Made by a program: the position numbers and the translations under genes
DNA from: Granulicella sp.
GTDB lineage: Bacteria; Acidobacteriota; Terriglobia; Terriglobales; Acidobacteriaceae
Length of the DNA stretch: 64,000 nt
Assembly (NCBI GenBank): GCA_027450185.1
Contig: DAIDKF010000006.1
Location: forward strand, 1 to 64,000
Direction of reading: 5' to 3'
Notes under the pieces: generated by a model
Told to the model about the DNA's origin: nothing
Databases searched by the model: none
The model's input: the letters and a program-made list of their open reading frames with translations, nothing else
In this document: positions 1 to 9,720 of the stretch, piece after piece
Layout of the letters: each line of letters begins with the position of its first letter
Position numbering within the stretch: the first letter of the stretch is position 1

Positions 1-1
1 C

Positions 2-541
2 CCCACCACCCTCCAGGACGGCTCTCAGCGCGATCCCGTCCTCACCGGGCCTGCTGCCGCCTCGTCCCTCCAGCTCGACTTCCCGGCGCTCGAAGACCGT
101 CACTCCATCCAGCTCGCTCTCTCCATGCTCATCACCGCCCTTGCTCAGGACCGCATCGACCCCAGGCGGGCCGCGTCCCTCTTCTACGGCCTGCAGATCG
201 CCAGCTCCAACGCCCGCAACCTCAACCCTCCCCCGCCCCAACACCTCCCCGTCGGCAAGGTCCGTCAGGCCATCCTCGACGAAGCCAGCGGAGCCCTCAT
301 CGCCCCCGACGAAGACCCCGAGGACCCGGAGGAGAGCCAGGACTACAAACCGATGGGCACCCTCACCCGCATCCTCAAGCAGTATGACGAAGAAAAGGCA
401 CAAACGGCCGAGCAGCCCCCTCTCGTCGCGGAGGCAGCCGCTTCCCCTGCCGCCGTCCCCGTTCCATCTCCCGACCGCAACTTTTCGTCTCCTCTCTGGT
501 CTGACCCCACAAGCAGCAACGTCAATCCATCCAGGAGCTGA
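2..541 (+). CDS. Conserved hypothetical protein, 5'-truncated by window edge
   Basis: Frame open from nt 2 through the listed ORF (125..541): ...LQLDFPALEDRHSIQLALSMLITALAQDRIDPRRAASLFYGLQIASSNARN... Confidence 0.7.
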   Translation, partial: PTTLQDGSQRDPVLTGPAAASSLQLDFPALEDRHSIQLALSMLITALAQDRIDPRRAASLFYGLQIASSNARNLNPPPPQHLPVGKVRQAILDEASGALIAPDEDPEDPEESQDYKPMGTLTRILKQYDEEKAQTAEQPPLVAEAAASPAAVPVPSPDRNFSSPLWSDPTSSNVNPSRS

Positions 542-547
542 AAACTC

Positions 548-850
548 ATGCAAAAGAACAGGTTATTCCCGCTCGTCGGAGCTCTGTTTCTCTCCGCGTC
601 TCTGGTTGCGGGCGCTCAGGTCGTCGTCCGCATTGGTCCTCCGCCCCCTGCGCCGGTCGAGGTCGTCCCCGTAGCTCCTCATCCCGGCTGGGTCTGGCAG
701 CCCGGCTTTCACCGCTGGGACGGCGCCCGTTACGTCTGGGTTCCCGGCCGCTACGTACGCCCTCCCTTCAGGGGCGCTGCCTGGATCCCCGGCCACTGGC
801 GCCGCGGCCCCGGCGGCTACGTCTGGGCAGAAGGCCACTGGCGTCATTAG
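548..850 (+). CDS. Small secreted YXWGXW-type repeat protein (W/H/G/P-rich)
   Basis: Signal peptide plus repeated HPGWVWQPGFHRWDGARYVWVPGRYV...WIPGHWRR motifs. Confidence 0.75.
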   Translation: MQKNRLFPLVGALFLSASLVAGAQVVVRIGPPPPAPVEVVPVAPHPGWVWQPGFHRWDGARYVWVPGRYVRPPFRGAAWIPGHWRRGPGGYVWAEGHWRH

Positions 851-984
851 CCCGGGCCTAGATTCCCTTATCCGAACCATCCCGTCCCCACCCGCACGCG
901 TGTTTCGCAGAGTGGGTGGGGACGCGGATATTCGCAGCTCCAGTCCTCAAGCCTTCGTCTTCCGCGCTGGACTATCATCGACTC

Positions 985-1587
985 ATGTCCACGCTCACCC
1001 CCGAAGCTCGTGCCCGCCGCGTCAAAGTCCTCCTCTACGACGTTGACGGCGTCCTCACCAACGGCGACATCACCATCATCCCGCCGCTGGACGGCAACCC
1101 TGATGGCCGCGCCACGGAGGTCAAGTCCTTCTCCGCCCACGACGGCATGGGCATCGGCATCGCCCGTCTCGCCGGCCTCAGAATCGGCTTCATCACCAAG
1201 CGCCAGTCGCAGGTCGTAGCCATCCGCGCCCGCGACCTCAGGATCGACCACGTCTACCAGGGCCAGTCCAACAAGGCCGAAGCCCTCAACTCGATCATGG
1301 CTGCGGAGGGCTGCACGCTCGACGAGATCGCCTACGTTGGTGACGACATCATCGACCTCCCCGTGATGCGCGTCGTCGGCTTCGCCATCGCCACCTCCAA
1401 CGCCCGCCCGCAGGCCAAGGCCGCCGCGCACTACATCACCCCCAACCCCGGCGGCCACGGCGCCGGCCGCGATGCCATCGACTTCATCCTCAGCGCCCGC
1501 GGCATCCTCGACCAGACCATCGAGCGCTACCTCGACCCCACCAGCGCCGAAGCCAAATCCGCCGACATCGGCTCCGGCAACATGTAG
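985..1587 (+). CDS. kdsC: 3-deoxy-D-manno-octulosonate 8-phosphate phosphatase family HAD hydrolase
   Basis: HAD motif [44 protein letters not shown] at 985 preferred over the ORF-track start. Confidence 0.85.
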   Translation: MSTLTPEARARRVKVLLYDVDGVLTNGDITIIPPLDGNPDGRATEVKSFSAHDGMGIGIARLAGLRIGFITKRQSQVVAIRARDLRIDHVYQGQSNKAEALNSIMAAEGCTLDEIAYVGDDIIDLPVMRVVGFAIATSNARPQAKAAAHYITPNPGGHGAGRDAIDFILSARGILDQTIERYLDPTSAEAKSADIGSGNM

Positions 1588-1643
1588 CTCGCACCTCGCC
1601 CTCTGCATCTCAATCTCTGCATCTCACCCTCAGGAGAAACCAC

Positions 1644-2048
1644 ATGGAGATCAAACGCGTCGGCACGCAACCCTCCGACATCGGCCCTGCGGACTGGTTC
1701 ACGGGCACCGTCCGTCTTGACCCGCTCTTCCGTGCCCCCGATCCCGCCCGCGTCGCTGGTGCCAGCGTCACCTTCGAACCCGGCGCACGCACCGCCTGGC
1801 ACATCCACCCGCTCGGTCAGACTCTCATCATCACCGCTGGCAGCGGCTGGGCGCAGCGCTGGGACGGGCCCATCGAACCCCTCCACCCCGGCGACGTCGT
1901 CTGGTTTGCCCCCAACGAAAAGCACTGGCACGGCGCCACCCCCACCACCGCCATGACCCACATCGCCGTCCAGGAACGCCTTAACGGCAGCGCAGTCCAA
2001 TGGCTCGAGCACGTCACCGACGAGCAATACTCCAAGGGCCCCAGCTAA
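1644..2048 (+). CDS. Cupin domain protein
   Basis: [29 protein letters not shown]...[18 protein letters not shown] cupin motifs. Confidence 0.85.
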   Translation: MEIKRVGTQPSDIGPADWFTGTVRLDPLFRAPDPARVAGASVTFEPGARTAWHIHPLGQTLIITAGSGWAQRWDGPIEPLHPGDVVWFAPNEKHWHGATPTTAMTHIAVQERLNGSAVQWLEHVTDEQYSKGPS

Positions 2049-2098
2049 GGGCCCCAGCTAAGGGCCCCAGCTAAGGGTCCCAGCTAAGGGTCCCAGCT
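2034..2098. repeat. Five tandem copies of a 13-bp unit (AAGGGCCCCAGCT / AAGGGTCCCAGCT)
   Basis: Read directly; copies at 2034, 2047, 2060, 2073, 2086; first copy contains the end of the cupin CDS. Confidence 0.95.
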
Positions 2099-2190
2099 AA
2101 GCGTCTTTCAAAGACCTGCGTCCGCAATCCCTCGCAGATACAAGTCCAATTGCGTTACGGGTCCAACTCACCACTACCCATCTTCTCCAC

Positions 2191-2230
2191 CGATGCAGCG
2201 TGGCATATCCCGATGCAGCGTGGCATATCG
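2191..2230. repeat. Two adjacent copies of CGATGCAGCGTGGCATATC(C/G), 20 bp
   Basis: Read directly: cgatgcagcgtggcatatcc cgatgcagcgtggcatatcg. Confidence 0.95.
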
Positions 2231-2351
2231 CGCGGCGCAGTACAGAGATCCCTGTATCCTGGCCGCTGGCGCAGCCTGTTCTCGCCGCTGCTGTTGCAGA
2301 CTTTTGCTCGCGCTTCGCAAGCGAAGAAACTGCGAACGGCTACAATATCTC

Positions 2352-2582
2352 ATGGCGATCGAGCCCCTCCCATCCGATCCCGCACTGGAACCCCTCGCAT
2401 GGACGCATCCCATCGTGCAGGAGTGGTTTCTCTCGAAGTTCGGCTCCGCCACCGAACCTCAGATCGCCGGCTGGCCCGCCATCCTTCGCGGTGATCCCAC
2501 CCTCATCCCCGAACTGCTCTGCGCCAATGCCCTCGCGACCCGCATCCCACAACCTGCTCCTTCACCCGGCCTCTTCTCATGA
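2352..2582 (+). pseudogene. N-terminal fragment of an Lhr-like DEAD/DEAH-box helicase
   Basis: MAIEPLPSDPALEPLAWTHPIVQEWFLSKFGSATEPQIAGWPAILRGDPTLI resembles Lhr N-termini, then diverges exactly where the APTGSGKT Walker A should follow. Confidence 0.65.
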
Positions 2583-2806
2583 GCGAACGCAACCCTACTC
2601 TGCGCGATGATGCTTTGAACGGGACGGGCTTCAGCCCTTCCCCTGAACCCGAACAAACTCAGCGGGCTTCTGCCCCGGAGGGAAAGCCTCCCCTGCGCCC
2701 CGAAGATTTCTACACCGAAGGCCCCTACGTCGTCTTCACCGCCGCCTACCATCTTCGTCGCGGCTACTGCTGCAACTCCGGTTGCCGGCACTGCCCCTAC
2801 AACTAA
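2579..2806 (+). CDS. DUF5522-type Cys-rich small protein
   Basis: LRPEDFYTEGPYVVFTAAYHLRRGYCCNSGCRHCPYN C-terminal motif. Confidence 0.75.
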   Translation: MSERNPTLRDDALNGTGFSPSPEPEQTQRASAPEGKPPLRPEDFYTEGPYVVFTAAYHLRRGYCCNSGCRHCPYN

Positions 2807-2812
2807 TGCACA

Positions 2813-4951
2813 TCACTTCGTCACCGCAGCGGTCACCGCCGCATTTGGAGCCGCCGTCGGTGTCACCTTCAACGCCAGCCGCGGGAACATGAAGCTCCCG
2901 CCCGCATCGTCAATCACGTTTACCTGGCAGATATACGTTCCCGGCTTCAGCGCCGCCAGCGGTACATCGAACTCAAACGCCACCGCATCATGTTCCACGT
3001 CATTGATCGCGCGCGCGGTCACTGGCTCCGTCTCATACACCTTCGTCCCATTGTTCATGAACTCGATGCTGGTAAGCACCTTGACGGCATCGTCCTTCGC
3101 ACTCTTCTCCCTCGCCGGGTCATACACTTCATACAGAAAATAGAGATGCTGGTCCTGCCGAAATACATGGGCTACATTCGGCACCCACTCCAGTCCATCG
3201 CGCACCAGCGGGCTTGTCGCATGTCTCTCTGCATCCGGCGTGCGTTGGCTCGCCACCACCACCGAACTCATCTTCAGCGGCGACTTCTTCAAATCCGGCA
3301 CCTGGATATCGGTCTCAAAGCTTCCCATATTTCCCGTCTGGTTCTCGCGCACCACAAACTTCAGGTGATACCTTCCCGGCGCCAGCACAAAGCCAGTCGA
3401 GTACTGAATATTCTTGCGCTTCACCTGCTGCGATGCGTCCACAGCCAGCTTCACCGTCTGGCGCACATTGCCCACCACCAATCCCTGCGCGTCCTTCACC
3501 TGCCCCATAATGTCCAGTGCCGCCTTGTCCCGATCCCCGCCCTGCACAAACGGAATCTGAGAGCCCGGAACGATCAAGCTCACTGGTACGAAGTACGAAT
3601 CCTTGTTTTCTCTGAAGTACATCGCCTGCAGGTACACCGCCACATCCGTCGCCGGCAGATCGCTACGCATCTGCTCCGTGAGCGCCTCTTCGCGGTCCTC
3701 GGTCTTCTGGTGCTGGAAGTCCGACGCAGCGTAATACCCCGGCCTGTACTGTAGCGTCACATCGTTCCGATCGACCTTCACGGTCAGGTGGCGATACGAC
3801 CCATCCCGCCGCTGATTCGTCGAGTGGAAGCCCAGCAGGTAGTATGCCTCCGTGTCATGCTCCACCTGCTGAAACGCCGGCGCAAAATCATTCGCGTCGA
3901 AAAACGCCTTTCCTCCTGTCTCGGTGCTCAGCGTGCTCAGCGTCTCCTGCGAGCCGAAGTTCGCACTCAGTTGCGCCGTTGCCGCTCCTCCGCTGTACGC
4001 TGAGTTCCCGCGCAAACTTCCCTGGCTTGCATCGCCCACCGGAGTCAGCGCCTGCAATCCACGCGCATCCACCGAATAAATCGCCAGGTTCGCCTTTGCC
4101 GCTTCATTGGTCGCGGCCCGCAGGCTGGCCTCATTCTCAATCCCGTTGCGCGTCAGTCCGCCGGAAAAATACAGCATTGACTTGCGCTCATCCACTCTTT
4201 CCAGGCTCTTTGAAATTGCTCGAATCGCCAGCAGTTCACGGTCCGTATTCAAGCTGTTGTACTCCGTATCGTCTGCCGCAAACGCCGTCGTATCGTCGGG
4301 TGTCCCGTCCGTCGAGCCGGTCGTTCCATTCACAAACCCCGTCTCATCCATGCCGTTGTATCGCGCCAGTCCCCGCAGCAGCGCAGCCTTGTTGGACGTG
4401 AAATCCTGGTCCATCGTCAGCCCCGTCGACATGCTCACCAGAGCCACCAGATCTGCCGGCTGCATCTGCTTGTTCACATAATCGTCCGCCGCATCCACTG
4501 CCCGATCGATGTCCTCATCCTGCATCGAGCTCAGGTCGAAGAAGATCACAATCAGCCGATGGTCCTTCAACTGTTTCGGACTCGCCGCAAAATCTCCCTG
4601 CAGCAAATCCGCCACCGAAGCCTTCCCTCCAGCCGTGGACTTCTCCGCCAGCACCGCTGCCTCATCCACATTCTGATAGTCGAAGCTGATAATCTTCTGC
4701 GGCTTCTTGTCCTCGAAGATCGTAAAGTCACTGGCCTTCAACCCCTTCACCACCGCGCCTGTCTTCTTGTCGCGCACAATCACATTGGTCAGCACGATGT
4801 TCGCATTCAAACTCAGTTTGAACGTCCCCTCGCCAGCCTGCTGCACCACCGGTGCAGCCTGACTCTGCGCGGCGGTCGTCTGCGCAGCCGCCCCCATCGG
4901 CCCGCCCATGCTCAGCACTCCAACCATCACCGCCGCAACCAATCTCCGCAT
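2813..4951 (-). CDS. VWFA-related Acidobacterial domain protein, secreted
   Basis: Signal peptide; LIVIFFDLSSMQDEDIDRAVDAADDYV, KSMLYFSGGLTRNG, GGKAFFDANDFAPAFQQVEHDTEAYYLLGF. Confidence 0.88.
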   Translation of the reverse strand: MRRLVAAVMVGVLSMGGPMGAAAQTTAAQSQAAPVVQQAGEGTFKLSLNANIVLTNVIVRDKKTGAVVKGLKASDFTIFEDKKPQKIISFDYQNVDEAAVLAEKSTAGGKASVADLLQGDFAASPKQLKDHRLIVIFFDLSSMQDEDIDRAVDAADDYVNKQMQPADLVALVSMSTGLTMDQDFTSNKAALLRGLARYNGMDETGFVNGTTGSTDGTPDDTTAFAADDTEYNSLNTDRELLAIRAISKSLERVDERKSMLYFSGGLTRNGIENEASLRAATNEAAKANLAIYSVDARGLQALTPVGDASQGSLRGNSAYSGGAATAQLSANFGSQETLSTLSTETGGKAFFDANDFAPAFQQVEHDTEAYYLLGFHSTNQRRDGSYRHLTVKVDRNDVTLQYRPGYYAASDFQHQKTEDREEALTEQMRSDLPATDVAVYLQAMYFRENKDSYFVPVSLIVPGSQIPFVQGGDRDKAALDIMGQVKDAQGLVVGNVRQTVKLAVDASQQVKRKNIQYSTGFVLAPGRYHLKFVVRENQTGNMGSFETDIQVPDLKKSPLKMSSVVVASQRTPDAERHATSPLVRDGLEWVPNVAHVFRQDQHLYFLYEVYDPAREKSAKDDAVKVLTSIEFMNNGTKVYETEPVTARAINDVEHDAVAFEFDVPLAALKPGTYICQVNVIDDAGGSFMFPRLALKVTPTAAPNAAVTAAVTK

Positions 4952-4987
4952 CTCTACCCTCTATCCTCTACGCTCTACACTCTGCTC

Positions 4988-7900
4988 TTAAAATCTGTAC
5001 CGCGCCTGCACCAGCACGGTGCGCATCGCGGCCGCGCTGGTCACCTCGCCGAAGTTCGCCGAGTTCTCCGTCGTATTAATACCGCTGTACTGCACCGTGT
5101 TGAACACATTGCTTGCCGTTACTCTCGCCTCCAGCGACCGCGTCCCGCCAAACTCCATCGTCCGCGACAGCGACGCATTCACCCCCACCGTTCCCGGCCC
5201 CTCAATCGAGTCCCGCGATGCGGTGCCATACTCTCCCGCCGGTGCGGCAAACGCCGCCTTGTTGAAGTAGTTTCCAACCGTTCCCGGACCCTTCAATGGT
5301 TGCGTGAACACGCGGTCTGGCCGCAGCGTAAACAAATTGCCCGACGACGCCTCCGCCTGGCTCCCCGCATACGACGGCGTAAAGTAAGCTCCCGTCGAGA
5401 ACGTAAACGTTCCACTCAGCGAAAAATCATCCAGTGCATGCGACCAGAATCCGCCCTGGTTGAAGTACGCTCGGTTCGGCCCAAACGGCAGCTCCAGCAG
5501 CCAGTTTCCCGTCGCGCTCTGCCTTCGATCGAACGACGAATTCGCCTCTTCCAAATCCAGCCGCCGGAAGTTCTGCACGCTCGTCGCGCTGACTCCGCCC
5601 ACCGACGACGCATTGTCGATCGAGTGCCCATACGTGTACGTAATCCCCAGCGCAATCCCCTTCTGCTGTCGCTTCTGTGCGCTCACCACCAGCGAATTCG
5701 CATGCGATCCCGCCACCGATGTCTCATATGAAAACGGTGCCACGCCCGGCGTCGTTACGCCCGCGGGCGTACTGTTCGGCGACCCCAATACATCCAGTCC
5801 GCTGCCCTTCGCTCCGCTATATCCAATGTTGAACACGATCTCCAGCGGCAGCGTCCGTTGAATATTAATGTTGTAAGCCTGCACCATTCCCAGCCGGTAA
5901 TTCTTATCCACCGAATAGCTGTTCTGAATCGTCTCCGCCGTCGAGCATCCGAACCCATTGGCCAGCGTCATATTCGCCGTCGTCGTTGTCGTCGTCGTCA
6001 CGCACCCCGTCGCCGTCGGTGTTGGATTCGTCGTGCTCGCGACAGCAACCGCATTCGTCTCAGTAGCCGCAAACGGCGGTTGAAACGACAGCGACTTCGC
6101 CATCGTAGCGAACTGCCCCGTGTTGTAGTTGATCCCGTACCCTGCTCGAATCACCGTAGCCTTTGTCAGCCGAGATCCAAACTTCGACGTCAGCCGCGGC
6201 GTCCACGCCATCCCGAACCGCGGCGCAAACATCGTCCGGTCCGGCTCAATCAGCCCGCCCGGAAACGTTCCTTCATACTTGCCCGCCTGCCCCGGCTGCA
6301 CCGGATCAACCTGCGTGAAGTCCGCATTGTGATCCAGGTTCACCAGCCGATTATTCTTCTCCGTATAAGGCGCGAAGTATTCATAGCGCACGCCATAATT
6401 CAGCGTCAGGTTCGACGCCACGCGGAAGTCGTCGGTCGCAAACCAGTCGTACTGGTTCTCACGCAGATAGATCTTGTACAACCCCGCCTGCAACGCCGTA
6501 CTCTGCGGCAGCCCCAGCAGAAAATCCGCAAAGCCCGACCCACTCGTCGCCGTGCTCCCTGCAGTTTTATCCGCAGGGCTCTCTGTCGCATATCCTGAAA
6601 ACGTAAACTGTCCCAGCGGATCATTGCCGCCAATCGAGTTCGCCTGCACCCTCCGCACATCCAGCCCCAGCCGCAGATTATGCCTCTTGTGCCGGTACGC
6701 AACGAAGTCCGAGAAGCCGATCGTCTGGTTAATCAACTCGCTTGGCGTCGAATTGGACAGCCCCGCAAAGTTGCTGATGTTCAGCGCAGGCAGCCCGTTA
6801 TAAAACCTCGGATCGGCAAACCCTCCCGACTCATTGGGAACTGTGATTCCTGCAGTCTGCGTCGGATTGCTCGCCGTATCCGTAAAATAATTCCGTGTCT
6901 GCGCGTTCAATCGATTCCACGTCGCCATCGCGTGGTTCGAAAGCCTTCCATAGGAGAGCGTGTATCCCGCATTCAGCGAATTGCCGTCGCTCTCCGTCGT
7001 TCCACCCAGTGGCAGAAAAATGTTCCGCACATCACTGGCAGAGTGCGAGTAGTTATATCCAATGTTGATGTTCTGCCGCAGCGACGCCGGCAGATTCGAG
7101 TTTCTTCCGCCTCCAAACATCGGAAACGGCGAGCCCGACTTCTGCCCCAGCGTCCGCACATACCGTGTGTTGATGGCGACAGCGTTATTGCCCGCATTCG
7201 CAATCGTCTCGTAGTTGAACCCCTGCGCATTCGTCGGAATATTCGGCGCGGGATAATACGCCAGCAGCGCCAGCGCCTGCGCTGAGATCGGCGTCGCCGC
7301 ATTCGCCAGGTTGTTGTTCAGCACCGCCAACCCCGTCGCCGGATCGTAAATCTCAACCGGCGTCACCACTCCGTTCACCACCTGGGTCGACTGTGAAAAA
7401 TCTCCCGTCCGCTCCAACGCCGTTGGCACCCGCGAAGGCCCACCCAGAAACGCATTCAGATTCTTCTGCCCGGTCAGATTGAAAAATACAAACTGGCTCG
7501 TATTCGGTTTCACCAGTCCCGGAATGTAGGGCGATCCCGCCAGCGTCACGCCAAACCGGTTGCTGTACGACGAAGGCTTCGTCTGCGGCTGCAGCGTCGG
7601 CGACCACTGTGCCGAATCCAGCGCCCCGTTACTCGTCTGATAGAAAACGCTCCCATGCGGCTGCGCAGGATTGAAGTTCCGAAACCCTCCGCTCCCAAAT
7701 CCTCCGCGTCCACCCCCACCCGGCCCACCCGGCCCACCACCGCCCATCATGCCGCCCAGCACGCCCACGATCGCATTCGTTGGGTCTCCTCCCGGTGGCA
7801 GCATCCCACTCGCCCGCGCGCGATCCACGGCGTCCTGCACGCGTTGCCGCATCTCATCCTCGCTGAAGTTCGCCAGGCCATTCGTCTGTCCGGTCTGCCC

Positions 7901-8572
7901 GGTCACCGCCACCGAATCCGTTGCAGCGTCTCCTATTCCCGCCATCGTCGGCAGTGCTGCGCCCGCATTTCCCGCGCCGGTCGTTGCATCCATTGCACTC
8001 TCGCCTGCGCTCAGGCTTAGCCCCTGCAACCCCTGTCCAGCACTCGTGCCACCACTCACAGCACTCTGCCGAACCTCCGCCACGGCCGCCCTGCTGGCCA
8101 ACTCCAACCCGAAGTCCGTCGCCTTCGGCACAACCCGAATGCCCTGCGCCGCCGCCTGTGCCTCCACGCCCGTCAGCACCACCTCTGCGGTCGCTTCCGC
8201 AAATCCCGTCAACTCCGCGCGCACCACGTACCTGCCATTGCGCGGTATTGCCATCGCGTAGGCTCCATCGATGTCGGTTGATGTCGCATACTTCTTTCCC
8301 GTCAACGTGTTGGTCGCCGTCACCGCAACTCCCGGCAGCGGAACCCCTCCCGCTTTACCTGCCGTCCCTGCCACCACTCGCCCTGCAATCGTCCCACCCT
8401 GTCCCGTCACCGCCGTCATTTGCGTCGCGGGAGCCTGAACTGTTCCCGAAGCCTGTATCGCCGGACTCTGCGCTGCAGGCGCACCGCACGCCATCAGCAC
8501 CGCCGCACCTGCTGCAACTCCTACCGCTCTTCTGAGCACCAGCCTCATCCGCATCATCTCCAAACCGTTCAC
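4988..8572 (-). CDS. Carboxypeptidase-regulatory-domain TonB-dependent receptor-like outer membrane protein
   Basis: N-terminal CarboxypepD_reg (IAGRVVAGTAGKAGGVPLPGVAVTATN), Gly-rich linker, long beta-barrel, C-terminal ...VQARYRF. Confidence 0.85.
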   Translation of the reverse strand: MNGLEMMRMRLVLRRAVGVAAGAAVLMACGAPAAQSPAIQASGTVQAPATQMTAVTGQGGTIAGRVVAGTAGKAGGVPLPGVAVTATNTLTGKKYATSTDIDGAYAMAIPRNGRYVVRAELTGFAEATAEVVLTGVEAQAAAQGIRVVPKATDFGLELASRAAVAEVRQSAVSGGTSAGQGLQGLSLSAGESAMDATTGAGNAGAALPTMAGIGDAATDSVAVTGQTGQTNGLANFSEDEMRQRVQDAVDRARASGMLPPGGDPTNAIVGVLGGMMGGGGPGGPGGGGRGGFGSGGFRNFNPAQPHGSVFYQTSNGALDSAQWSPTLQPQTKPSSYSNRFGVTLAGSPYIPGLVKPNTSQFVFFNLTGQKNLNAFLGGPSRVPTALERTGDFSQSTQVVNGVVTPVEIYDPATGLAVLNNNLANAATPISAQALALLAYYPAPNIPTNAQGFNYETIANAGNNAVAINTRYVRTLGQKSGSPFPMFGGGRNSNLPASLRQNINIGYNYSHSASDVRNIFLPLGGTTESDGNSLNAGYTLSYGRLSNHAMATWNRLNAQTRNYFTDTASNPTQTAGITVPNESGGFADPRFYNGLPALNISNFAGLSNSTPSELINQTIGFSDFVAYRHKRHNLRLGLDVRRVQANSIGGNDPLGQFTFSGYATESPADKTAGSTATSGSGFADFLLGLPQSTALQAGLYKIYLRENQYDWFATDDFRVASNLTLNYGVRYEYFAPYTEKNNRLVNLDHNADFTQVDPVQPGQAGKYEGTFPGGLIEPDRTMFAPRFGMAWTPRLTSKFGSRLTKATVIRAGYGINYNTGQFATMAKSLSFQPPFAATETNAVAVASTTNPTPTATGCVTTTTTTTANMTLANGFGCSTAETIQNSYSVDKNYRLGMVQAYNINIQRTLPLEIVFNIGYSGAKGSGLDVLGSPNSTPAGVTTPGVAPFSYETSVAGSHANSLVVSAQKRQQKGIALGITYTYGHSIDNASSVGGVSATSVQNFRRLDLEEANSSFDRRQSATGNWLLELPFGPNRAYFNQGGFWSHALDDFSLSGTFTFSTGAYFTPSYAGSQAEASSGNLFTLRPDRVFTQPLKGPGTVGNYFNKAAFAAPAGEYGTASRDSIEGPGTVGVNASLSRTMEFGGTRSLEARVTASNVFNTVQYSGINTTENSANFGEVTSAAAMRTVLVQARYRF

Positions 8573-8648
8573 CTACACCTCTCCCATCACTCGAGCTGAA
8601 TCTTCTCGGGCCGCTTGGTCTCAGCGCACTCTCCATCGCACGCGCGCA

Positions 8649-9473
8649 CTATTGTGGAGCCGGATTGTTGCTTGGCCGCGCATTTCCACCCGACGCCGCG
8701 TCGCCATTCCGCCGTCCACCCCTCTCCATCACCACCAACTCCGTGGGCACAAACCTTCCACCCTTCACCGACCCCGTTCCGCGCACATTCTCGCCCACCT
8801 TAATATCGGCCAGCGTAATACTCTCACCGTCAGCCTCGGGGGCCGCACTCTGCGCCGCACTTGCTCCTCCCACTCCCGTCGCACCGCCCGCGCCAAATCC
8901 ACCTGCGCCCACGCGTCCGCCTCTCCGGAACGACGTCGTCTCATCGAAGCCAATCGTCTGCGCCACATGATCCGGTCGCTCCACGGTCATCGTCGCGTTG
9001 TCCATGTCAATCGTCGTCACCCGCCCCACGATGTAGGTCTTCCCCATGTTCTCCTTCATCGCCTTCACCTGTGCCGCATCGGTCGCAAACACCATCGCCG
9101 CATGCAGCGTATTTTTCGGTGCATCCAGCATCCCCGCTGCCATCACCCCATCGCCCACCTTCAGGTCTGTAACCTTCACCGTCACGCCGCGGCCCTTCAT
9201 CACGCGCGTGTTGTCGGTGGTCACAATCTGCATCGTCGCTCCATCCTCGGTCTTCACCGTCAGCGTCGACCCCGCGACCGCCGTCACCTCGCCGGCCACT
9301 CGCTGCATCCCTGCAAACGCACCGCGTCCCTGCTGCTGTCCCTGCTGCTGCCCCGCGTGCATTGCGCTTACATCCTGCGCACAAACACCTGCCGCCGCAC
9401 CCACCATCACCATCATCACCGCAATCCTCATCGCCTTACGACGCATCACACGCTCCTTACCATCACTACACAC
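8649..9473 (-). CDS. DUF5666 domain protein, secreted
   Basis: VAGEVTAVAGSTLTVKTEDGATMQIVTTDNTRV...DLKVGDGVMAAGML repeat OB-like pattern. Confidence 0.75.
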   Translation of the reverse strand: MCSDGKERVMRRKAMRIAVMMVMVGAAAGVCAQDVSAMHAGQQQGQQQGRGAFAGMQRVAGEVTAVAGSTLTVKTEDGATMQIVTTDNTRVMKGRGVTVKVTDLKVGDGVMAAGMLDAPKNTLHAAMVFATDAAQVKAMKENMGKTYIVGRVTTIDMDNATMTVERPDHVAQTIGFDETTSFRRGGRVGAGGFGAGGATGVGGASAAQSAAPEADGESITLADIKVGENVRGTGSVKGGRFVPTELVVMERGGRRNGDAASGGNARPSNNPAPQ

Positions 9474-9720
9474 AAAGACGCCAAAGCTGCTCAGAAGACG
9501 CGCTGGCCCGCAAAATAATCCGCCATTTCCCTTTGCCGGGTTGCCGCGGCGGCTCCGCCCAGTTCCTCTTCCCGTCGCCGGTATTGTCTTTCTCTGCTCA
9601 TCGGTTTACCGTCAAACCACGGCGAAACGAGCTTCGCCCCCCCCAGCATTCAGAGCAACAGGCTTCTCCTGGTGAAGCATCTAAGCGCCAGATGCATCGA
9701 ATAGTATTTTGGAGCGCATC

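Noticed and set aside
4559-5731. 390-aa Arg/His-rich plus-strand ORF over the VWFA and TonB-receptor genes
   Set aside because: Antisense artefact spanning two genes and their intergenic gap.
5976-6000. GTCGTC microsatellite in the TonB-receptor gene
   Set aside because: Encodes a poly-Thr stretch in a loop; codon-multiple repeat in a variable region, ordinary.
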